Shown in pieces: positions 1-4,175 of a stretch of 5,705 nt of DNA (positions within the stretch are counted from its first letter, which is position 1; each line of letters starts with the position of its first letter). Under the pieces are notes generated by a model. The model was not told the origin of the DNA. It did no database searches and saw only the letters and a program-made list of their open reading frames with translations. Source of the DNA: Salegentibacter sp. (GTDB taxonomy: Bacteria > Bacteroidota > Bacteroidia > Flavobacteriales > Flavobacteriaceae); contig JAGXIG010000088.1 of assembly GCA_024635815.1 (NCBI GenBank), positions 1-5,705 on the forward strand, written 5' to 3'. The translations under genes and the position numbers were made by a program.

Positions 1-671
1 GATTTAAACGCATTTGTTTTAATCAACATATTCCACGATAAAATAGGCCCTACTCCAGGAATAGCATTAATTAACTGATATTGGTTTTTCAGCACATCGT
101 TTTGCTCAATTACCTCAGTTATTAACTTCTCGGTTTGTTTTATTTTCTCTGTTAGCAATTTAATTAGCTCAGCTCCGTGCTCTTCCAGTTGTGGCAAGTT
201 AAGATCTACAATCAGTAGGTTTTCTTTGTTTTTTGCTTTAAGCTGTGCCCTTTGCTTAATCAATAGGTTTCTATGGGACATAAGTGCCTTTAGCTTTTCT
301 ATTCCCGGTTCCGGCTTTTGATAAGGTTTAAGATCTTTGTGGTTCTTCTCTAGAAATTTAGCAATCCGAAAGGCATCTACAATATCATCTTTCCCTCTGG
401 TAAGCCCAATACTTTTATGTAAATGCAAGGGGTTTACTTCATAAAAAGTAATATTTAAAGAGGTTAAGACTTCAACAATCTTGCGTCCATACCGGCCAGT
501 ATTCTCAAAACAAACTTTCAATTGTTGTGGCTCTGAAGAACGAAAAAAGGCTTTTATAGCTTTTTTATTATTACCAATACGCTTCACCCGTTTCTTTTGG
601 CCTTGCAAAGAGCAAATGTCCAATGTTTTTTTACTGATGTCAATTCCCACAAAAGTCAATGAATTTTTCAT
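1..671 (-). CDS. IS110-family DEDD transposase, N-terminal 223 residues (cut by window edge)
   Basis: The reading frame is open from ATG at 671 to the window edge with no stop or frameshift, so the visible part is intact. The protein begins MKNSLTFVGIDISK, the RuvC-like start of the IS110 DEDD domain. Acidic residues are in the expected places: D11 in GIDISK, E56 in CFENTGRYG, and D96 and D99 in GKDDIVDAFRIAKF. A helical, lysine-rich linker (about 110 to 195) follows, and IPGVGP at 204-209 opens the Transposase_20 (DUF54) domain with its C-terminal catalytic serine. IS110 transposases are usually about 320 to 340 residues, so roughly 100 residues lie outside. The family recombines DNA with a bridge RNA made from the element's own non-coding end. 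The start was chosen because it gives the family's usual N-terminus. It probably shares the promoter at 847..874 with the upstream RNA. Confidence 0.93.
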   Translation of the reverse strand, partial: MKNSLTFVGIDISKKTLDICSLQGQKKRVKRIGNNKKAIKAFFRSSEPQQLKVCFENTGRYGRKIVEVLTSLNITFYEVNPLHLHKSIGLTRGKDDIVDAFRIAKFLEKNHKDLKPYQKPEPGIEKLKALMSHRNLLIKQRAQLKAKNKENLLIVDLNLPQLEEHGAELIKLLTEKIKQTEKLITEVIEQNDVLKNQYQLINAIPGVGPILSWNMLIKTNAFK

Positions 672-842
672 AATTTTGATTTTAGTTATGAATGGATTGA
701 AATTAAATAGGACTCAATTCCTTGATAATGGGCTTTTAATCCCGAATTTCTATTTGAGTTACTATTTAGGGAAAGAGTAGGTACTGAATCAGGATATAGT
801 TTCTTTAACTGGAACTCGTTATAGTTAGCCTACTCTTTTTCA
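672..842 (-). ncRNA. candidate IS110 bridge RNA (seekRNA) in the element's left end
   Basis: This is the region between the left end and the transposase start, where IS110-group elements encode their bridge RNA; a length near 170 is like that of the known example (IS621). Two stem-loops follow one another. Stem A pairs 838-829 (AAAGAGTAGG) with 781-772 (CCTACTCTTT), 10 perfect base pairs around a 47-base loop. Stem B pairs 768-762 (TAAATAG) with 710-704, then 759-754 (ACTCAA) with 717-712, giving 13 base pairs with a small internal loop; inside it GGG at 743-741 can pair with CCC at 732-730. I read A as the target-binding loop and B as the donor-binding loop. Proposed guides are target left 820-812, target right 795-789, donor left 751-744 and donor right 723-716. 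The stems are visible; transcription, 3' end and guide roles are inferred. Confidence 0.66.
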
Positions 843-846
843 ATCC

Positions 847-874
847 TAAAATTACTGATTTTTTACTCTTGCAA
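847..874 (-). promoter_or_regulatory. candidate promoter for the bridge RNA and transposase
   Basis: On the minus strand TTG at 874-872 is followed by a 17-base spacer and TAATTTTA at 854-847. This resembles the flavobacterial pattern TTG-N17-23-TAnnTTTG, with the last base off consensus. Transcription would begin near 842-838, at the foot of stem A of the candidate RNA, which is the placement expected if the RNA is the main product. AT-rich DNA yields such matches by chance. Confidence 0.45.
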
Positions 875-882
875 GTCTAAAG

Positions 883-900
883 GAATTTATTTCAGGATCT
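883..900. repeat. half of a REP-like palindrome, interrupted by the IS110 left end
   Basis: On the minus strand 898-883 reads ATCCTGAAATAAATTC. GAA and TTC pair around ATAAA, but the expected outer arm AGGAT is missing: after TTC the sequence continues CTTTAGAC, taken here as the element. From memory, intergenic repeats of the type ATCCTGAA-N5-TTCAGGAT are common in flavobacteria and other bacteria, and IS110 elements often insert into REP palindromes. The missing half should lie beyond the other end of the element. Recognition of the repeat is by recall, not by search. Confidence 0.45.
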
Positions 901-903
901 AAG

Positions 904-963
904 TTATTAGAACTCCGTACAAATCTCGAAGCAGGCTCTGGCACAGTACCGAAGTTTCGGGAC
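904..963. repeat. GC-richer intergenic remnant with a small dyad, possibly REP-type
   Basis: This stretch lies between the yajC terminator and the IS110 left end and is GC-richer than its surroundings. A hairpin is visible at 946..963: CCGA (949-952) pairs with TCGG (957-960) around AGTT, with GT (946-947) and AC (962-963) pairing outside one mismatch. No open frame of use runs through it, and no tRNA or promoter is evident. It may be part of the same repeated intergenic unit as the half palindrome at 883..900. Confidence 0.3.
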
Positions 964-1002
964 ACAGGTTAACATAAGAAATACTTTTTCACAGCTTTTC
1001 TT

Positions 1003-1039
1003 AAAAACAAAATTCCCCAAGGTTTTGCCTCGGGGAATT
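1003..1039 (-). terminator. rho-independent terminator of the nusB-DUF1573-yajC operon
   Basis: On the minus strand, 27 bases after the yajC stop, AATTCCCC (1039-1032) pairs with GGGGAATT (1018-1011). A G-U pair and AGG/CCT (1030-1028 with 1022-1020) continue the stem to 12 base pairs with loop CAAAA. A T-rich run follows (1010-1003, TTGTTTTT). It ends the operon before the IS110 element and the REP-like remnant, so those are outside the transcript. Confidence 0.88.
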
Positions 1040-1065
1040 AAATTCTATTGATTAAAACAGAAAAA

Positions 1066-1392
1066 CTATTTCTTTTCTTTAATGGCTTTTGCCTTACTTT
1101 CTTTTTCTGGCTTTGCCGGTTCGTTGAGTTTTTTACTCATTTCCATAGAAATGGAAGAACGATCAAAAGTTATTTTTCCTGCTCCGGTTTCAATAATTAC
1201 CGAATTGTTTTTTTCGCTAAAGTCAACTATTTTGCCGTGCATTCCACTTTTGGTTACCACACGGTCCCCACGCTTTAATTCAGAAGCAAAATTACGTTCC
1301 TGTTTAGCTTTTTTCATTTGTGGGCGTATCATAAAAAAATATACAACCACAAACATTAATATTATTGGGGCAAACTGAGTTAATTGATCCAT
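1066..1392 (-). CDS. yajC: Sec translocase accessory subunit YajC
   Basis: YajC is a small inner-membrane protein that associates with SecDF in the SecYEG-SecDF-YajC-YidC holotranslocon; it is usually dispensable. The 108 residues fit the family (about 85 to 115). One N-terminal membrane helix spans about residues 7-22 (FAPIILMFVVVYFFMI), followed by the hallmark RPQ at 23-25 and a basic stretch KKAKQER. The soluble YajC core follows, with GDRVVTKSGMHGKI at 42-55 and a beta-rich part to about residue 82. The tail (90-108) is Lys/Glu/Ala-rich and probably disordered. ATG at 1392 lies three bases after the stop of the DUF1573 gene, so translation is likely coupled. A strong terminator follows. 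Identification rests on the helix-RPQ-GDRVVT pattern and is secure. Confidence 0.95.
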   Translation of the reverse strand: MDQLTQFAPIILMFVVVYFFMIRPQMKKAKQERNFASELKRGDRVVTKSGMHGKIVDFSEKNNSVIIETGAGKITFDRSSISMEMSKKLNEPAKPEKESKAKAIKEKK

Positions 1393-1395
1393 TTA

Positions 1396-1860
1396 CTAGC
1401 TAGCATTTTCTTCGGTTTCTACAAAGGCTTTAATCCTAAGACGCTCTGTACCGGCTTCTGTATTTGCAGTTACTGTAACTGTTTTAGTTACCTGTCCATT
1501 TCCAGAACCGTTGAATTTAACCAACATTTCGCCAGTTTCTCCCGGCTGGATAGGTTCTTTTGTGTAAGAAGGTACTGTACAACCACAAGTACTTTTTGCA
1601 TTGGTGATTACCAATGGCGCCTGGCCTGTATTAGTAAATGTAAAAGTATGTTCTACATTTTCTCCTTTAGGAATATTCCCGAAATCATGTTCTGATTCTG
1701 CGAATTCCATTTTTGGATAAACCGTGGCCTGTGCATCACGCTCTGCAGCGCTTTCTACATTTTCGGCTTTAACTTTTTCTGAGGCGTTATCGTTGTTGTC
1801 TTTACAAGAAGTAAAAAGCAGTGCCCCTACTGCAGCTAACATTAAGATTCCATTTTTCAT
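1396..1860 (-). CDS. DUF1573 lipoprotein
   Basis: This is a 154-residue predicted lipoprotein of unknown function. The signal peptide MKNGILMLAAVGALLFTSC ends in the lipobox LFTSC, with the lipidated cysteine at position 19. The next residues, KDNND, resemble the K/D/E-rich export signal that sends Bacteroidota lipoproteins to the cell surface. A low-complexity Ala/Glu linker runs to about residue 48. The DUF1573 domain (about 51-147) shows HDFGNIPKGENVEHTF at 59-73, TFTNTGQAPLVI at 74-85 and the diagnostic TCGCT at 91-95, in an immunoglobulin-like (ASH/MSP-type) beta fold. In Bacteroidota this gene commonly stands between nusB and yajC, as here. It starts 47 bases after nusB and ends three bases before yajC, with no terminator between. 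Function is unknown; a structural or envelope role is only a guess. Confidence 0.92.
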   Translation of the reverse strand: MKNGILMLAAVGALLFTSCKDNNDNASEKVKAENVESAAERDAQATVYPKMEFAESEHDFGNIPKGENVEHTFTFTNTGQAPLVITNAKSTCGCTVPSYTKEPIQPGETGEMLVKFNGSGNGQVTKTVTVTANTEAGTERLRIKAFVETEENAS

Positions 1861-1907
1861 AATATGAACTTTATAAATTAATTTTTAAAATTAAGAAAAT
1901 TTATTGA

Positions 1908-2852
1908 CTACATAAGGCCTCGCCCTACTTTATTTAACTTGTTATCTTCCTGATACTCTTTTGAAAGTTTATCCAGTACTCCGTTTATAAAGATACTACT
2001 CTTCGGGGTACTGTATTCCTTGGCAAGTTCCAGGTATTCGTTAATCGTAACTTTTACCGGGATTGAAGGGAATTTTAAAAATTCACATATCGCCATTTTA
2101 ATGAGAATCATATCTATTTCTGCGATTCGGTCTTTGTCCCAGTTAGGGGTTTTCCCAAGCATTTCTTTGGCCAAAACATCATCATTCAAATAAGTTTTTC
2201 TGAATAATTCTTTAGCAAAATCCTTATCATCTTCATTTTTATAAAGCTTTCCAAGCTTCATGTTTTCAGCAGAATTCGGCTTTAATTTCTGAAGGAATTT
2301 AAGTACCGCAGTATTCACAAGCGGTAGGTCGTCTACCCAGGTAAGTTTTGCATCTTCCAGGTAATCGTAAAGTTTTTCGTTGGGTGCAATAACTTCTTTA
2401 AAAATAGCAGTAATAAATGCCTTATCTTCCTTAAAGCTGGAATCGCGGGTTACCATGTAATTTTCATAGATGTCGCTCTTTTTTAATTCCTGCCAGATAA
2501 TTTTCACATAATCATCGTCCCTTTTCCAGTGCGTTATTTTTCTTGATTCCAGTGCATCCTGCAAGCTTTCATTATGCTCAAGAATCTCAAAAATAGCATT
2601 GGAAACAAATTTTTTGTTTGGGTCTTTATCCTCGCTGGTAGCAAGGTGCTTTTGTTGAGATTTTTCTAAAAAGTTTTCGGCCTGGCCTTTTAATTCGGCT
2701 ATTAAGCTCAATTGTACCAGAAAAAGATCGTACATCTCTTCCATACTTTTAAGCAGGAATCTCTCTTCGGTTCCCAGGTTGTCATTTTGGCTTTGGTTAA
2801 AGGCGTAGAGTGATTGCATTACTTTAACCCGAATATGTCTTCTTGTCAACAT
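1908..2852 (-). CDS. nusB: transcription antitermination factor NusB (long Bacteroidota form)
   Basis: NusB binds NusE (ribosomal protein S10) and boxA RNA in the antitermination complex that keeps RNA polymerase going through rRNA operons. At 314 residues it is about twice the length of E. coli NusB (139), as is usual in Bacteroidota. The N-terminus MLTRRHIRVKVMQSLYAFNQ carries the family's R-R/K-x-A-M-Q-x-L-Y-type start. The C-terminal NusB helices lie at about 238-298: DRIAEIDMILIKMAICEF, then VKVTINEYLELAKEYSTPKS and SIFINGVLDKL, matching the conserved INE-x-x-x-LAK-x-Y and F-x-NGVLD motifs. The middle (about 25-215) is lysine- and glutamate-rich, mostly helical, and without a motif I can name. 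It is the first gene of the set with the DUF1573 lipoprotein and yajC. ATG at 2852 gives the canonical N-terminus. Confidence 0.95.
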   Translation of the reverse strand: MLTRRHIRVKVMQSLYAFNQSQNDNLGTEERFLLKSMEEMYDLFLVQLSLIAELKGQAENFLEKSQQKHLATSEDKDPNKKFVSNAIFEILEHNESLQDALESRKITHWKRDDDYVKIIWQELKKSDIYENYMVTRDSSFKEDKAFITAIFKEVIAPNEKLYDYLEDAKLTWVDDLPLVNTAVLKFLQKLKPNSAENMKLGKLYKNEDDKDFAKELFRKTYLNDDVLAKEMLGKTPNWDKDRIAEIDMILIKMAICEFLKFPSIPVKVTINEYLELAKEYSTPKSSIFINGVLDKLSKEYQEDNKLNKVGRGLM

Positions 2853-2879
2853 AAGTGTAAAAGAACTTTTTAGAATTAG

Positions 2880-2907
2880 AAAAGGCGAAAGAATATTCTT
2901 TCGCCTT
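2880..2907 (-). terminator. palindromic terminator of leucine dehydrogenase
   Basis: A perfect 26-base palindrome occupies 2882..2907, with arms of 13 bases: AAGGCGAAAGAAT and its complement. On the minus strand it begins 28 bases after the leucine dehydrogenase stop and ends in a short T run (2883-2880, TTTT, then CTAATT). The weak T run makes it a modest terminator, and the stem is symmetrical enough to act as an operator instead. It lies directly after the candidate nusB -7 box. Confidence 0.6.
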
Positions 2908-2908
2908 G

Positions 2909-2916
2909 CAAAAATA
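2909..2916 (-). promoter_or_regulatory. nusB: candidate -7 box for the nusB operon
   Basis: On the minus strand 2916-2909 reads TATTTTTG, a full match to the Bacteroidota -7 consensus TAnnTTTG, followed by CA as in the box upstream of leucine dehydrogenase. The nearest TTG upstream is 24 bases away, inside the end of the leucine dehydrogenase gene, slightly beyond the usual 17-23 spacing. Transcription would start near 2903, within the palindrome at 2882..2907. Confidence 0.42.
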
Positions 2917-2934
2917 CCAAACTTTTGAAATTGA

Positions 2935-4038
2935 CTACTTCAAATTCTGTTTTTTTCTATCATCAATTCGCTGCTGTGCAATTTTTAAGGCTGCGAAGTG
3001 TGAAGTCATATCATCCTTATCTGCTTTTGCAAGAATTTCCAGGGTTGTATTGTAGATATTTTCAGTTTTACGCATAATTTCTTTTTTATTGTAATTTTCT
3101 AATTCGGCGTAAACATTTATAATTCCGCCGGCATTAATTAGAAAATCTGGAGCGTAAACAATCCCTCTTTCCCTAAGGATCTTTCCGTGAGTAAGCTCAT
3201 CGGCCAACTGATTATTCGCTGCGCCGGCAATTACTTTAGCTTTAATTCGGTTTACCGTATCATCGTTAATGGTAGCTCCAAGTGCACAAGGCGCATAGAT
3301 ATCAACTTCGGCTCCATATACATCGGCGCCTTGATAAATAATAGCACCATATTTATTTTTTACTGCTTCAAGACGTTCTTCGTTAATATCACTGATAAAA
3401 ACTTTAGCACCATCCTGAGTTAAATGTTCTACAAGGGTTTCACCAACGTGACCAATTCCCTGAACCAAAACAGATCTTCCTTCCAGATCGTCACTTCCAA
3501 ATTTATGTTTTGCAGCGGCTTTTATTCCCATAAAAACACCGTAAGCGGTAATTGGAGATGGATTTCCCGCACCACCTTTATCTTCAGAAATTCCGGTTAC
3601 GTATTTAGTAACTTCACGTACGGTATCCATATCTGCAGTTTCCATTCCCACGTCTTCCGCGGTGATATATTTTCCGCTAAGGGAATCTACAAAACGTCCA
3701 AAACTACTCATTAGTTCAGGAGTTTTTTGTGTTTTAGCATCACCTATAATTACGGCTTTCCCGCCACCAAGATTTAAACCGGTAATTGCACTTTTAAAAG
3801 TCATTCCTCGTGAAAGGCGTAAAACATCGTTTAATGCTTCCCACTCACTGCTGTAGTTCCACATTCTGGTACCACCAAGTGCTGGTCCTAAAACCGTGTT
3901 ATGAATACCAATAATTGCCTTTAAACCTGTATCTTTGTCGTTGCAAAAAACCACTTGTTCGTGGTTGTCAAAAGAGAGTTGACCGAATACTGGTGCAGAC
4001 TTCTTTAGTTCATTTGCATTTAGAACATCAACTTGCAT
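2935..4038 (-). CDS. ldh: leucine dehydrogenase (Glu/Leu/Phe/Val dehydrogenase family)
   Basis: The enzyme oxidatively deaminates L-leucine, and usually valine and isoleucine, to the 2-oxo acid and ammonium with NAD+, the first step of branched-chain amino-acid breakdown. It also supplies starters for iso-branched fatty acids. Its 367 residues match leucine dehydrogenase (about 364) rather than glutamate dehydrogenase (about 420-450). The N-terminal domain has GPALGGTRMWNY at 51-62 and the substrate and catalytic lysines K82 (GMTFKSA) and K94 (LNLGGGKAVIIGD). A glycine-rich Rossmann loop GIGHVG lies at 194-199, with D217 (FISDIN) placed to hold the NAD ribose. NAGG at 302-305 is the usual active-site loop. 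It stands alone, with its own candidate promoter (4091..4098) and terminator (2880..2907). Phenylalanine or valine preference cannot be excluded from sequence, but motifs and length favour leucine. Confidence 0.93.
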   Translation of the reverse strand: MQVDVLNANELKKSAPVFGQLSFDNHEQVVFCNDKDTGLKAIIGIHNTVLGPALGGTRMWNYSSEWEALNDVLRLSRGMTFKSAITGLNLGGGKAVIIGDAKTQKTPELMSSFGRFVDSLSGKYITAEDVGMETADMDTVREVTKYVTGISEDKGGAGNPSPITAYGVFMGIKAAAKHKFGSDDLEGRSVLVQGIGHVGETLVEHLTQDGAKVFISDINEERLEAVKNKYGAIIYQGADVYGAEVDIYAPCALGATINDDTVNRIKAKVIAGAANNQLADELTHGKILRERGIVYAPDFLINAGGIINVYAELENYNKKEIMRKTENIYNTTLEILAKADKDDMTSHFAALKIAQQRIDDRKKQNLK

Positions 4039-4090
4039 AACTTGTTACATTTTATAAATTAGCGTTTTCGTTTTTCTGAAAATCACAATG

Positions 4091-4098
4091 CAAAAATA
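4091..4098 (-). promoter_or_regulatory. ldh: candidate -7 box for leucine dehydrogenase
   Basis: On the minus strand 4098-4091 reads TATTTTTG, an exact TAnnTTTG box, again followed by CA. A transcript from near 4085 would have a leader of about 46 bases. A TTTG lies only 13 bases upstream, too close for a standard -33 element, so only the -7 half is convincing. For the divergent exporter gene I found no equally good box; TAGCTTTT at 4157-4164 is too near its ATG to trust. Confidence 0.45.
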
Positions 4099-4175
4099 AA
4101 GAATATTTCAACAAAGAGGTTTTTAAAACGTGTTAAAATGACATATCCTCAAAATTTAGCTTTTTTTACTTTTAG

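Larger units (their letters stand above)
1..883 (-). mobile_element. IS110-family insertion sequence, left part (right end outside window)
   Basis: The element runs leftward from its left end near position 883 and leaves the window at position 1. It consists of a structured non-coding left end of about 210 bases followed by a DEDD transposase. This layout (long left end, transposase close behind) fits the IS110 group rather than IS1111, where the non-coding RNA lies downstream. The left boundary is inferred, not seen as a terminal repeat: IS110-group elements normally lack inverted repeats. It is placed at 882/883 because a REP-like half palindrome (883..898) is interrupted there and because a guide in the candidate RNA pairs across 880..887. 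The element sits just behind the yajC terminator and is read in the same direction, so it probably disturbs no host gene on this side. The boundary could be off by tens of bases. Confidence 0.8.

Noticed and set aside
481..780. Plus-strand open frame of 99 codons
   Set aside because: It lies antisense to the start of the IS110 transposase and across the structured left end, has no recognisable domain, and its composition looks like a shadow of the minus-strand gene.
1048..1695. Several plus-strand open frames opposite yajC and the DUF1573 gene
   Set aside because: They are antisense to two secure genes, with Phe- and Cys-rich random-looking proteins and no motifs.
1861..1907. Possible promoter or terminator between nusB and the DUF1573 gene
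   Set aside because: The 47 bases are very AT-rich but contain neither a TTG/TAnnTTTG pair nor a hairpin with a T run; the genes are best read as co-transcribed.
3187..3856. Plus-strand open frames opposite leucine dehydrogenase
   Set aside because: They are shadows of a gene with all family motifs in place; no domain or ribosome-binding context supports them.
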